A stretch of DNA of 64,000 nt from Hymenobacter guriensis (lineage in GTDB: Bacteria; Bacteroidota; Bacteroidia; Cytophagales; Hymenobacteraceae), in NCBI RefSeq assembly GCF_015773195.1, contig NZ_JADWYK010000001.1:1-64000 (forward strand). The letters are read 5' to 3'. Below, in pieces: positions 17,789 through 27,629 of this stretch (positions within the stretch are counted from its first letter, which is position 1; every line of letters begins with the position of its first letter). Position numbers and translations under genes: made by a program. Below the pieces are notes generated by a model. The model ran no database searches, was not told the origin of the DNA, and saw only the letters and a list, made by a program, of their open reading frames with translations.

Positions 17789-20548
17789 ATGCGTAGGCTG
17801 ATTGGTTGCATCCTTCTGGTGTTGGGGATTCTGTGGGCGGGCCAGGCAAAGGCGGCAGCAAAACCAGGTTACATCATTGGCTTCTCCCAATGCACCAACG
17901 GGGATGCCTGGCGCTTGGCTATGCTAGCGGGCATGCAGAAAGAGCTGAGCTTTTATCCGGAGGTAACGTTTCGGATGAAGGATGCCCATAACAGCAGCGC
18001 CCTGCAGGAAAAGCACATTCGGGAGTTTTTGCAAGAAGGCATCAACTTATTGATTGTATCGGCCAACGAGGCCGAACCAGTGACGCCCATCGTGGAAGAG
18101 GCGTATAACCGCGGCATTCCGGTGGTGATTTTGGACCGGCGCACCACCTCCAAGCTCTACACCGCCTACGTGGGCGGCAACAACGAAGAGGTAGGCCGCA
18201 CGGCCGGCAACTACGTAGCCAACCTACTTCGGCGGCAGGGCCGCGTGCTGGAAATACTGGGTGCCCCCGGATCTTCCCCCGCCGTTGACCGGCACCGTGG
18301 ATTTGCCCAGGCCCTGACGGCTTATCCGGGCCTGAAGCTGGTAGGCGAGCTGAACAGCAACTGGGAACGGCCCTCCGTGCTGGCGGGGTTACCATCTGTG
18401 CTAAAAGCGCAGCAAGACATCGACCTAATTTTTGCCCACAACGACCGACTGGCGCTGGGAGCCTACCAGGTGTGCAAGCAGTTGGGCTTGGAGCAGCGTA
18501 TCAAAATTGTGGGCGTAGACGGGCTACCTGGTGCCCACGGGGGCATTCAGTTGGTGCAGGATGGCATTATCAACGCCACGCTGCTGTACTCACCGGGTGG
18601 TGAGGAGGCTATCCGGATGGCCATGAAAATCCTGCGCAAGCAACCCTACGAGAAAGAGAACATTCTCAGCACCATGGTTATTGACTCGACCAACGTGCTG
18701 ACGATGAAGCTCCAGACGGAGAAGCTGGCCAGTCAGCAGCAGGATATCCAGCGGCAACAAGAACTGCTGCGCAAGCAGCGCGACACCTACGCCAGTCAGC
18801 AAACGGTGCTCTACGTACTGGCGGCGGCCCTGCTGGGCGCGGCCTTGCTGGGCCTGCTGGTGTGGCGGGCCTTTCGGGCCAACCGCCGTATCAACCACCA
18901 GCTGGCGCTGCAAAACCAGGAAATTCTGTCCCAGCGCAATCAGATTCAGGCGTTTGCCGAGCAGGCCCGGGTAGAAACGGAAGCCAAGCTGCGCTTTTTC
19001 ACCAACTTTTCCCACGAACTGCGCACCCCGCTCACGCTCATCCTGGGGCCGGTGGAGGAAATGCTGACCAGCGGCAGCAACGTACCCGCCGCCCACCGGC
19101 ACGACTTAAGCCTGATCCGGCGCAATGCCCAGCGCCTGCTCCAACTGGTCAACCAACTGATGGACTTCCGCAAGATTGACGTGGGCAAAATGCCCGTCCG
19201 GGCCACAGAGGGTAATCTGGTAGCGTTTGTGCGCGAGATTATGGACGTGTTTGAGCGGCCAGCCCGGCAGCGTGGTATCAGCCTCCGGTTCCTACCGGCC
19301 CAGCCTGTTATTCCGCTGTGGTTTGATGCCAACATTCTGGACAAGGTATTCTTCAACCTATTATCCAACGCCCTGAAATTCACGCCGGAGCGCGGACAGA
19401 TTACTGTCAGCATCCAGATAGTGGCCGCCGAGCAGGCCGTACGCGTGAGCGTGGAGGATACCGGTCGTGGCATTTCCGAGCAGGATAAGGCGCACATTTT
19501 CGAGTGGTTTTACCAGGGGCAGCAGTCGGTGGCAAAAGGCTCAGGCATGGGCCTGGCCCTGGCCCTGGGCCTAACGCGCCTGCATTTAGGGCAACTGGCT
19601 TTTACCAGTCAGGCGGGGCAGGGTAGCACGTTTGTGGTGACGCTGCCGCTGGAGCTGCCTGCCAACCTGAAAGCCAGCGACGCAGCACCCCTCCCCGCTC
19701 CTCTGCTCACCCTGGAGGAAGGCATTGCGGCCAGCCCCGCCGAAACCCCGCTCCCGGCTCTGGCCCAGGGCGCTACCAGTGAGGCTTTGGTGCTCATTAT
19801 CGAAGACAACCCGGAAGTCAACGCCTTTCTGGTGCAGAAGCTGCGGCCTCACTTCCAGGTGAGTGCTGCCACCGATGGCACCACCGGGCTGCGCATGGCC
19901 GCCGACACCATTCCCGACCTGATTGTGTGCGACGTGATGCTGCCTGAAATCAGTGGGCTGGAAGTGGTAGCCAAGCTCAAGGAAGACTGGCGCACCTCCC
20001 ACATTCCGGTGGTGCTGCTCACGGCCCGCAGCGCACCCGAGCAGCAGGTGGAAGGCGTGCAGGCCGGCGCCGACCTCTACCTGACCAAGCCGTTCAACCC
20101 CACCTTCCTGCTGGAAAGCCTGCGTACGCTGCTGGCCAACCGCGACAAGCTGCGGGAGCATTTTCGCCGGGAGCTGAGCGTAGACACCGCCACCGTGGCG
20201 CCTCAGCGCGTGGACCAGAAATTCCTGGCCGACCTCACGGCCATTGTGGAAGCCAACCTCACCCGCTCCGACCTGAGCGTGGAGGATGTGGCCCGCAGCT
20301 TGGGCATCTCGCGGGTGCAGCTCTACCGCAAAGTGAAAGCCGTACTGGGCACCGGTGTCACCGACTTTATTCAGAGCCAGCGCTTGACCAAGGCGCGCCA
20401 GCTCCTGCTCACCGAAGAGCTGACCATTGCCGAAGTTGCCTATCAACTGGGCTTCTCTACGCCTTCGTACTTCTCCACCAGCTTCAAGGCCCGCTACCAA
20501 GTGTCGCCTTCGGAGTTCCGGGCTTTGCATACGACGCCCAGTGCCTGA
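17789..20548 (+). CDS. Hybrid two-component system regulator with periplasmic sugar-binding sensor
   Basis: This 919-aa one-protein signal system has, in order: a signal peptide; a LacI-type periplasmic sugar-binding domain (about 30-310); a transmembrane segment (about 345-370); a HisKA domain with phospho-acceptor in N-F-S-H-E-L-R-T-P (His about 411); HATPase; a receiver domain with phospho-Asp in V-C-D-V-M-L-P (about 714); and an AraC-type HTH (about 830-913). A sugar-binding sensor rather than beta-propellers is the layout of the Bacteroides fructose-sensing regulator of fructan loci. The following SusCD, porter, fructokinase and GH32 genes are its likely targets. Met16 of the longer frame is preferred because it precedes the signal peptide directly. 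Confidence 0.93.
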   Translation: MRRLIGCILLVLGILWAGQAKAAAKPGYIIGFSQCTNGDAWRLAMLAGMQKELSFYPEVTFRMKDAHNSSALQEKHIREFLQEGINLLIVSANEAEPVTPIVEEAYNRGIPVVILDRRTTSKLYTAYVGGNNEEVGRTAGNYVANLLRRQGRVLEILGAPGSSPAVDRHRGFAQALTAYPGLKLVGELNSNWERPSVLAGLPSVLKAQQDIDLIFAHNDRLALGAYQVCKQLGLEQRIKIVGVDGLPGAHGGIQLVQDGIINATLLYSPGGEEAIRMAMKILRKQPYEKENILSTMVIDSTNVLTMKLQTEKLASQQQDIQRQQELLRKQRDTYASQQTVLYVLAAALLGAALLGLLVWRAFRANRRINHQLALQNQEILSQRNQIQAFAEQARVETEAKLRFFTNFSHELRTPLTLILGPVEEMLTSGSNVPAAHRHDLSLIRRNAQRLLQLVNQLMDFRKIDVGKMPVRATEGNLVAFVREIMDVFERPARQRGISLRFLPAQPVIPLWFDANILDKVFFNLLSNALKFTPERGQITVSIQIVAAEQAVRVSVEDTGRGISEQDKAHIFEWFYQGQQSVAKGSGMGLALALGLTRLHLGQLAFTSQAGQGSTFVVTLPLELPANLKASDAAPLPAPLLTLEEGIAASPAETPLPALAQGATSEALVLIIEDNPEVNAFLVQKLRPHFQVSAATDGTTGLRMAADTIPDLIVCDVMLPEISGLEVVAKLKEDWRTSHIPVVLLTARSAPEQQVEGVQAGADLYLTKPFNPTFLLESLRTLLANRDKLREHFRRELSVDTATVAPQRVDQKFLADLTAIVEANLTRSDLSVEDVARSLGISRVQLYRKVKAVLGTGVTDFIQSQRLTKARQLLLTEELTIAEVAYQLGFSTPSYFSTSFKARYQVSPSEFRALHTTPSA

Positions 20549-20639
20549 ATCAAAAGTGAAAATCAGGTATCAAAAATAGAAGGCAGGCTTACACTATCTG
20601 TATCGACTTTATCTATAACTATCTGATTAATAAAGCGGA

Positions 20640-20647
20640 AAACGTTT
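20640..20647. promoter_or_regulatory. AAACGTTT palindrome upstream of susC-like gene
   Basis: An 8-bp palindrome inside GGAAAACGTTTGCGG lies 277 bp upstream of the SusC start. It is a candidate binding half for the AraC-type domain of the upstream regulator, on position alone. Confidence 0.25.
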
Positions 20648-20767
20648 GCGGGGCTGGGTCTAAAATTTAGAAGAATCTGAATGAATAAAGTAAGTCCCGG
20701 CTGGGATTCCGACTGAGATTTGGGAAACAATCAGTCATGAAATCTACCCGTCTTCCCTAAGCTGTTG

Positions 20768-20821
20768 CCGCGCCGCCGGGCCCGCTCCCTACAAATACAG
20801 GAGCCGGACCGGGCGGCGCGG
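20768..20821 (+). other. Long GC-rich stem-loop in the susC leader region
   Basis: CCGCGCCGCC (20768-20777) pairs perfectly with GGCGGCGCGG (20812-20821), and inside it GCTCC (20784-20788) pairs with GGAGC (20800-20804). The rest of the 20549-20923 gap has no gene. The hairpin lies 103 bp upstream of the ATG. It could be an attenuator or mRNA-stabilising leader; no poly-T follows directly. Confidence 0.55.
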
Positions 20822-20923
20822 TGGTGCTTACTGCCGGCTGGCTTTTTTGACTGAGCGTTCCGGAATCGTTTTCGGTCGTCGCTCGTCGGCCCTGGTGTTG
20901 TTCCCTTATTCCTTCCAATTCCC

Positions 20924-23900
20924 ATGAAAGAGAAAGTACCATTTGTGCGGCAGGCGGTGTTCCTGTCGATGCTGGCGGTGGGGCCGCTAGCCCTGCCCGG
21001 ATCGGTGCAGGCGGCCTCCCTCCGGTACGCCGGCGCCACGGCCCGGCTGGCCGAAACGCCCATCAGCGGCCGCGTCACCGACGACCAGGGCGCGGGCCTG
21101 CCCGGCGTAACGGTAGTGGTGAAAGGCACGACCATTGGGACCAGCACTGGCCCCAACGGTGAGTTCAGCCTGAGCGTGCCCGACAACGCCACGCTCATCT
21201 TTTCCTTTATCGGCTACAAAACCCAGGAAGTGTCCGCCGCGGGCCGCACCAGCTTTAGTGTGAAGCTCGCTACGGACGTGGCGGCCCTGGACGAGGTAGT
21301 GGTGACCGGCTACCAGGTGCAACGCAAAGCCGACCTGACCGGGGCCGTGGCCGTGGTGAAGGCAGACGAGGTGAAAGACCTACCCTCCGGCAACATCATG
21401 CGCAACCTGCAGGGCCGCGTGCCGGGCGTGAGCATCAACACTGATGGAGCGCCCGACGGGGGTGTTTCGGTACGCATCCGGGGGCTGGGCACGCTCGGCA
21501 ACAACGACCCGCTGTACGTGATTGACGGCATCCCGACCAAGGACGGCATCAACCAACTCAACCAAAACGACATCGAAAGCATTCAGGTGCTCAAGGACGC
21601 CTCAGCGGCCAGCATCTATGGCTCCCGGGCCGGCAATGGCGTCATCATCATCACCACCAAAAAGGCCCGCAAAGGTGTGAACCGGGTAGAGTTCAGCACG
21701 TTTGCCACCGTGCAGCACCCCCGCGAGCTGGCGCCCATGCTCAACACCCAGGAGTACGGCCGCACCTACTGGCAGGCCGCCGTGAACGACGGCCTCACGC
21801 CCAGCAGCCCGCTCTACACGTTCCGCTCCCACACTGACGCCAACGGCCGCCCGGTGCTGGATGAGGTGGTGGTCCCCGAGTTCATCGACGCCGACCAGAC
21901 CCAACGCGCCGCGGATACCAACTGGTTTGAGGAAATCCAGCAACGCTCTCTGATTCAGAGCTACAACGTGAACCTGGCCAGCGGCGGAGAGCGGGGCAAC
22001 GCCCTGTTCTCACTGAACTACTACGATAACGACGGCGTGGTGAAGTACTCCAACTTCAAGCGCTTCACGGGCCGCCTGAACTCGGACTATTCCTTTCTGG
22101 ATGGCAAGCTGAAAGTAGGGGAAAACCTGACGCTGGCGCGCAGTCGCCAGAGCTACGGCGAAGACCGGCAGGCCCTGGGCGTATCGGTGCTGCAGCTGGC
22201 CATTGTGCCGGTGCGCACGGTGGATGGCGTGGGCTGGGGCGGGCCAGTAAACGGCATTGCCGACCGCCAGAACCCCGTGCGCCTGCTAGAAGACAACAAG
22301 CAAAACTACGGCGTAACCAACCGCGCCTTCGGCAACGCCTTTGCCGACCTGGAGCTGGTAAAAAACCTGCACCTGCGCACTAGCTTCGGCATCGACTACA
22401 GCCTGTTCAGCCAGCGCAGCTTGTTTAAGCGCTACAAGTCGGGCTACTTGTCCGACAACCTGAACCGCTTGGTGAACGTGGAGCGCACGTTTGGCAACTG
22501 GGTGTGGCAGAACACGCTCAACTACAGCCTCACCCTGGGCAAAAGCCAGCTTGACCTGCTGGCCGGCACGGAGCGCATCAGCTACACCTTCAATGAGCTG
22601 TCGGCCCAGCGCACCGGCTTTGCCATTGAAGACCTGGACTATGCCTACCTCGACGCGGGCTCGGCCAACAAGGACAACGGGGGCTTTGCCTCGGCGTACC
22701 GGCTGGCTTCGTACTTCGGCAAAGTCAACTACGCCTTCAACGAGCGGTACCTGGCCTCAATCACGCTGCGCCGCGACGGCAGCTCCCGCTTTGGCAAGGA
22801 AAATCAGTTTGGTGTGTTTCCGGCGGCTTCGGCAGGCTGGCGCATCTCGGAGGAAAACTTCCTAAAAGACAACGTGGCGCTGGTATCGGACCTGAAGTTG
22901 CGCGCCGGCTGGGGCCAGACGGGCAACCAGGACATTGCCTACGACGCAGCCTACAGCCTATATCGCCCCGTGTACGGCACCGACCCCACCTGGGACCCCG
23001 ACCAGGGCACTGCCTACGACATTGCCGGCAACAAAACCGGGGCTCTGCCTTCGGGCTACCGCCGCTTTCAGCAGGGCAACGACAAACTGAAATGGGAAAC
23101 GACCACCCAAACCAACGTCGGCCTGGACTTCGGCCTGCTCCAGAACAAGCTCACCGGCTCGGTGGACTACTTCGTGAAGAACACCAAGGACATTCTGGTG
23201 AAGCCGCCGTACCTGGCGGTAGTAGGCGAAGGCGGTGACCGGTTCGTGAATGGCGCCTCCATCGAAAACAAGGGCTGGGAGTTCCTGCTTGGCTACCAGA
23301 ACGAAGTGGCCGGCAGCGGCTTTGCCTACAACATCACGGGCAACCTGAGCAGCTACCGCAACCAGGTAACGGCCCTGCCCCGCGAGGTTATCAACGCCTA
23401 CGGCGGCAACGGACAGGACGTGACCATCATTGGGCAGCCGTTTGGCTCGCGCTACGGCTACGTGGCCGACGGCCTGTTCCAGAGCCAGGGCGAAGTAGAT
23501 ACCCACGCTACGCAGGTGGGCGCCGGCCCCGGCCGCATCCGCTACCGCGACCTGAACGGGGACGGCAAAATCGACAACTTCGACCAGACCTGGATTACCA
23601 GCAACCAACCCGATTTCATCTACGGCCTGAACCTGGGTGCCAGCTACAAAGGCTTCGACGTGCAGCTGTTCTGGCAGGGCGTGCAGGGCCTGGAGGTGTA
23701 CAACGAAACCAAGTTCCGCACCGACTTCAGCTACGTGACCGGCGAAAACTGGGGCAAGCGCGTGCTGGATGCCTGGACGCCCGAAAACAACGGATCCACC
23801 ATTCCCGCCGTGTCGCTGCTCAACCAGAACAACGAGCTGCGCCAGTCGAGCTACTTCGTAGAAAACGGCTCCTACCTGAAGCTGCGCAACGCCCAGCTGG

Positions 23901-24094
23901 GCTACTCGGTGCCCCAGCGCCTGACGGCTCGCCTGCGCCTGCAGCAAGTGCGCCTCTACGTGCAGGGCACCAACCTGCTCACCCTCAAAGACCGCAAAGG
24001 CCCCAACGCCTACACCAGCCTCGACCCCGAAATCCAGACGTTCGGCTACCCCATCCCGGTAACCTTCACCACCGGCCTGAACGTGACCTTCTAG
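20924..24094 (+). CDS. SusC-family TonB-dependent outer-membrane transporter (fructan)
   Basis: This 1056-aa protein has a signal peptide, an N-terminal carboxypeptidase-like domain (I-S-G-R-V-T-D-D-Q-G-A-G-L-P-G-V, about 46-125), a TonB-box-like D-E-V-V-V-T-G-Y (about 124), the plug (D-A-S-A-A-S-I-Y-G-S-R-A-G-N-G-V-I, about 225) and a long beta-barrel ending V-T-F. It should import oligosaccharides across the outer membrane with energy from TonB. It is followed by SusD and fructan genes, and preceded by the HTCS, so fructan oligomers are the likely cargo. Confidence 0.93.
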   Translation: MKEKVPFVRQAVFLSMLAVGPLALPGSVQAASLRYAGATARLAETPISGRVTDDQGAGLPGVTVVVKGTTIGTSTGPNGEFSLSVPDNATLIFSFIGYKTQEVSAAGRTSFSVKLATDVAALDEVVVTGYQVQRKADLTGAVAVVKADEVKDLPSGNIMRNLQGRVPGVSINTDGAPDGGVSVRIRGLGTLGNNDPLYVIDGIPTKDGINQLNQNDIESIQVLKDASAASIYGSRAGNGVIIITTKKARKGVNRVEFSTFATVQHPRELAPMLNTQEYGRTYWQAAVNDGLTPSSPLYTFRSHTDANGRPVLDEVVVPEFIDADQTQRAADTNWFEEIQQRSLIQSYNVNLASGGERGNALFSLNYYDNDGVVKYSNFKRFTGRLNSDYSFLDGKLKVGENLTLARSRQSYGEDRQALGVSVLQLAIVPVRTVDGVGWGGPVNGIADRQNPVRLLEDNKQNYGVTNRAFGNAFADLELVKNLHLRTSFGIDYSLFSQRSLFKRYKSGYLSDNLNRLVNVERTFGNWVWQNTLNYSLTLGKSQLDLLAGTERISYTFNELSAQRTGFAIEDLDYAYLDAGSANKDNGGFASAYRLASYFGKVNYAFNERYLASITLRRDGSSRFGKENQFGVFPAASAGWRISEENFLKDNVALVSDLKLRAGWGQTGNQDIAYDAAYSLYRPVYGTDPTWDPDQGTAYDIAGNKTGALPSGYRRFQQGNDKLKWETTTQTNVGLDFGLLQNKLTGSVDYFVKNTKDILVKPPYLAVVGEGGDRFVNGASIENKGWEFLLGYQNEVAGSGFAYNITGNLSSYRNQVTALPREVINAYGGNGQDVTIIGQPFGSRYGYVADGLFQSQGEVDTHATQVGAGPGRIRYRDLNGDGKIDNFDQTWITSNQPDFIYGLNLGASYKGFDVQLFWQGVQGLEVYNETKFRTDFSYVTGENWGKRVLDAWTPENNGSTIPAVSLLNQNNELRQSSYFVENGSYLKLRNAQLGYSVPQRLTARLRLQQVRLYVQGTNLLTLKDRKGPNAYTSLDPEIQTFGYPIPVTFTTGLNVTF

Positions 24095-24199
24095 CCAGGC
24101 CATGCCGAGCGTCATGCCACGCGCTGCTGGTACTACACCAAGCTGAACCTGTCAAGGCATGACAGCCGCCTGATCCCACTCCCAACTCTGCTTTTCCCG

Positions 24200-25915
24200 A
24201 TGAAAAAGATACAGCTACTTACCCTCACGGCGTCGCTGCTGGCCGCGTCGGCTACTTCATGCAACGACAAGGACTTCCTGGACGTCTCGCCGCGCGGGGC
24301 CCTGAGCGATGAGAACCTGAACACGCCCGAAGGCGCCGAAAAGCAGGTCATTGCCGCCTACTCCGCTCTGGCCAACGACGGCTTCACGGCGCCCTTCAGC
24401 TCGCTGTGGCCCTACGGCAACCTGCGCTCCGGCGACGCCTACAAGGGCGGCGGCGGCACCGGCGACATCGAGGGCTTCCACTTCTACGAAACCTTCACCT
24501 TCAACCGCCCCGACATTAGCAACACCGACGAGGTATGGTTCCGTCTCTACGTGGGTATTTCCCGCGCCAACGAAGCCCTCAACCGGCTGAACAAGGTGGA
24601 CATGCCCAACAAGGCCATCCGCCAGGGCGAGATGCGCTTTTTGCGCGGGCACTTCTACTTTATCCTGAAGGAGCTATTTGACCGCGTGCCCTACATCGAC
24701 GAAACCGTGCCCGTAGCCGACTACGAGAAGATTTCGAACGTGGACCTGACCAGCCAGCAGCTTTGGGACAAGATTGCCGCCGACTTCCAGTTTGCCGTGG
24801 ACAACCTGCCCGCTTCGCAGGGTGAAGTTGGTCGGGCCAGCCAAGTGGCGGCCAAGGCATACCTGGCCAAGACGCGCCTGTTTCAGGCCTACGTGCAGGA
24901 CGACAACCACCAGGTTACCAGCATCGACCAGGCCAAGCTGCAGGAAGTGGTGCGCCTCACCGATGAGGTCATCGGCACCGGCAAGCACAGCCTCTCCCCC
25001 GATTTCGGCAACAACTTCCAGTCGCAGTTCGACAACGGGCGCGAGTCGGTGTTTGCCATTCAGTTTTCCAAGGACGACGGCACCCCCCGCGGGCGTATCA
25101 ACCAGGGCAACAAGCTCAACTACCCCATGAACGCGGAGTTTGGCTGCTGCGGCTTCCACCAGCCCAGCCAGAACCTGGTCAACGCCTTCAAAACCGACGC
25201 CAAGGGCCTGCCTCTGTTCACTACCTTCAACACCACCAGCCTCACCGAGCCGGCCGACTTCCAGAACAATGCTGTGGACCCGCGCCTCGACCACACCGTG
25301 GCCATTCCTACCCACCCCTGGAAGTACGACCCATCCTTCGTGTTTCAGCGCAGCTGGGTGCGCGTACCTGATATCTACGGCCAGTTTATGTCGCAGAAAG
25401 AGCTGGTGGGGCCCAAGGACCAGAGCTTCCAGAAGCTGCCGCCCTTTATGAGCAGCACTAAGAACTGGGCCGTCATCCGCTACGCCGATGTGCTGCTGTG
25501 GAAATCCGAAGCTCTCATTGAGCTGAACCGCGCCGCCGAGGCCCTGCCCCTCATCAACGAGCTGCGCCGCCGCGCCGCCGCCAGCACCACCCTGCTCAAG
25601 GACATCAGCGGCCAGCCGGTATCTAATTACCGCATTGGGGAGTACGCCGCCGACCAGTGGACCCAGGAATACGCCCGTGAAGCCCTGCGCTGGGAGCGGC
25701 GCCTGGAGTTTGCTATGGAGGGTACTCGCTTTTTCGACCTGGTACGCTGGGGTATTGCCGCCGACTACCTGAACACTTATCTGAGCGTGGAGAAAACCCG
25801 CCGCCAGTACCTGCAAAACGCCCAGTTCCAGCGCGGCCGCGACGAGTACCTGCCCATTCCGCTCAACCAAATCAACTTCAGCAAGGGCCTTTACAAGCAA
25901 AATCCGAACTGGTAG
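24200..25915 (+). CDS. SusD/RagB family surface glycan-binding lipoprotein
   Basis: This 571-aa lipoprotein has lipobox S-A-T-S-C (Cys about 21) and the family start D-F-L-D-V-S-P-R-G. It shows the TPR-rich helical fold, with R-F-L-R-G-H-F-Y-F near residue 147, and the C-terminal E-x-A-L-R-W-E-R-R-L-E-F-A-M-E-G-T-R-F-F-D-L signature. It caps the SusC barrel and captures glycan. It lies 105 bp after the SusC gene in the same transcript direction. Confidence 0.93.
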   Translation: MKKIQLLTLTASLLAASATSCNDKDFLDVSPRGALSDENLNTPEGAEKQVIAAYSALANDGFTAPFSSLWPYGNLRSGDAYKGGGGTGDIEGFHFYETFTFNRPDISNTDEVWFRLYVGISRANEALNRLNKVDMPNKAIRQGEMRFLRGHFYFILKELFDRVPYIDETVPVADYEKISNVDLTSQQLWDKIAADFQFAVDNLPASQGEVGRASQVAAKAYLAKTRLFQAYVQDDNHQVTSIDQAKLQEVVRLTDEVIGTGKHSLSPDFGNNFQSQFDNGRESVFAIQFSKDDGTPRGRINQGNKLNYPMNAEFGCCGFHQPSQNLVNAFKTDAKGLPLFTTFNTTSLTEPADFQNNAVDPRLDHTVAIPTHPWKYDPSFVFQRSWVRVPDIYGQFMSQKELVGPKDQSFQKLPPFMSSTKNWAVIRYADVLLWKSEALIELNRAAEALPLINELRRRAAASTTLLKDISGQPVSNYRIGEYAADQWTQEYAREALRWERRLEFAMEGTRFFDLVRWGIAADYLNTYLSVEKTRRQYLQNAQFQRGRDEYLPIPLNQINFSKGLYKQNPNW

Positions 25916-26167
25916 CTGGCCGGCCCGTCGGCCACGCTAAAAATTCATCGGACCGAGCACCCTGGTGGTGGTAAGGGGATAGACCAGCATCCTGCCGCCG
26001 GTGCCCAGGCGACCAGCAAAATACGTTCGTCGCCCACCAATGGCCATGATGTCGCCAGTTGGGTCCGGTTCGGTGTTTTTTTAGCTAACCAGCTCTTTTA
26101 CAGCCTCCCATCCACTAGAAAGCACTGCCGGGTCCCGAGCCGGTTTCTTTCTGCATTTTTGATTCGC

Positions 26168-27502
26168 GTGAAAAACAACAACGTCTTCTTCTGGTCCCTG
26201 GTCGTGGCGCTGGGCGGCTTTCTGTTCGGCTTCGACACGGCCGTTATTTCTGGGGCCGAAAAAGCCATTCAGCAGCTCTGGGGCCTGAGTGCCGGCGAGC
26301 ATGGCTTCACCATTGCCGTGGCCCTCATCGGCACGGTTATCGGCGCCATCTTCGGCGGCATTCCTTCCGATAAGCTGGGTCGCCGCCAGACGCTGATCTG
26401 GATTGCCGTGCTCTACTTCGTGTCGGCGCTGGGGGCAGCCTTCACCTCCAACTGGTACGCGTTTATGCTGTTCCGCTTCCTGGGCGGGCTGGGCGTGGGT
26501 GCCTCCTCGGTTACGGCTCCGCTGTATATTTCGGAAGTGGCTCCGGCTGCCCGGCGCGGGCAGATGGTGGCCATGTTTCAGTTCAACATTGTGTTTGGCA
26601 TCTTAGCGGCCTATCTCTCCAACTATCTGCTCACGGGCGCCGGGGAGCAGGACTGGCGCTGGATGCTGGGCGTGCAGGTGGTGCCGGCTCTGGCGTTTTT
26701 CCTGCTGCTGTTCCGGGTGCCCGAAAGTCCCCGTTGGCTGCTCAGCCAGGGCCGCGTGGAAGAAGGCCGCGCCGTGCTGCGTCGCATCGACGCGGCCGGT
26801 GCTGACCAGCTGGTAACCGACATTCTCACGTCCAACGCGGCCGACGAGGCTAGCGGGGGCCGGTCGTTGTTTGCCCGCCAGCACCGCGGGCCCGTCATGC
26901 TGGCCGTGCTGTTTGCCTTGTTCAACCAGGTGTCTGGCATCAACGCCATCATCTACTACGCCCCGCGCATTTTCGAAATGACGGGCCTGGGCAAAAGCTC
27001 CGCCCTGCTCTCCTCGGCCGGGCTGGGACTGGTCAACTTCGCCTTCACCCTGCTGGCCCGCCGCGTCATCGACCAGTTTGGCCGCCGCAAGCTCATGCTC
27101 ATCGGCTCGTTTGGCCTGATAGCCACGCTGGGTTTGGTAGCCTGGACGTTCTACACCGAAAACTTCCAGGCCCTGGGCGGCCTGCTGGTACCAGCGCTGC
27201 TGTTCGTGTACATTGCCTTTTTCGCCTTCTCGCAGGGGGCCGTTATCTGGGTGTTCATTTCCGAAATCTTCCCTAACACCGTCCGCGCCAAGGGCCAGGC
27301 TTTGGGCTCCAGCACCCACTGGGTGATGGCCGCTCTCATTGCCTTCACCTTCCCGTCCCTAGCCGAAAAACTGGGCGGCGGCAACACCTTTGCCTTCTTC
27401 TGCTCGATGATGGTGCTCCAGCTCTTGTTTGTATGGCGCATGATGCCCGAAACCAAAGGCACTTCCCTGGAACACGTGGAGAAAACCCTCGTGCTGCACT
27501 AA
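26168..27502 (+). CDS. Sugar porter family MFS transporter (likely fructose/H+ symporter)
   Basis: This 444-aa protein has twelve predicted helices and sugar-porter signatures: G-F-D-T-A-V-I-S-G-A in helix 1, D-K-L-G-R-R, P-E-S-P-R-W-L-L near the middle, N-Q-V-S-G-I-N-A-I-I-Y-Y in helix 7 and P-E-T-K-G at the end. It moves a hexose across the inner membrane. Fructokinase and GH32 neighbours point to fructose. No ATG is available: GTG at 26168 gives M-K-N-N-N-V; TTG at 26159 is the alternative. Confidence 0.88.
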   Translation: MKNNNVFFWSLVVALGGFLFGFDTAVISGAEKAIQQLWGLSAGEHGFTIAVALIGTVIGAIFGGIPSDKLGRRQTLIWIAVLYFVSALGAAFTSNWYAFMLFRFLGGLGVGASSVTAPLYISEVAPAARRGQMVAMFQFNIVFGILAAYLSNYLLTGAGEQDWRWMLGVQVVPALAFFLLLFRVPESPRWLLSQGRVEEGRAVLRRIDAAGADQLVTDILTSNAADEASGGRSLFARQHRGPVMLAVLFALFNQVSGINAIIYYAPRIFEMTGLGKSSALLSSAGLGLVNFAFTLLARRVIDQFGRRKLMLIGSFGLIATLGLVAWTFYTENFQALGGLLVPALLFVYIAFFAFSQGAVIWVFISEIFPNTVRAKGQALGSSTHWVMAALIAFTFPSLAEKLGGGNTFAFFCSMMVLQLLFVWRMMPETKGTSLEHVEKTLVLH

Positions 27503-27629
27503 CCGGCCGATTGGCCGCGGCAGTGGAAATAGTATCTACTGCTACGTAGACCCTAGCCGCTGCCTTCACACCCGCACCGGCGACCCTACTGCTGCAGCTC
27601 CCTAATACTTTGTCCAAAGCCCTTTGCTG

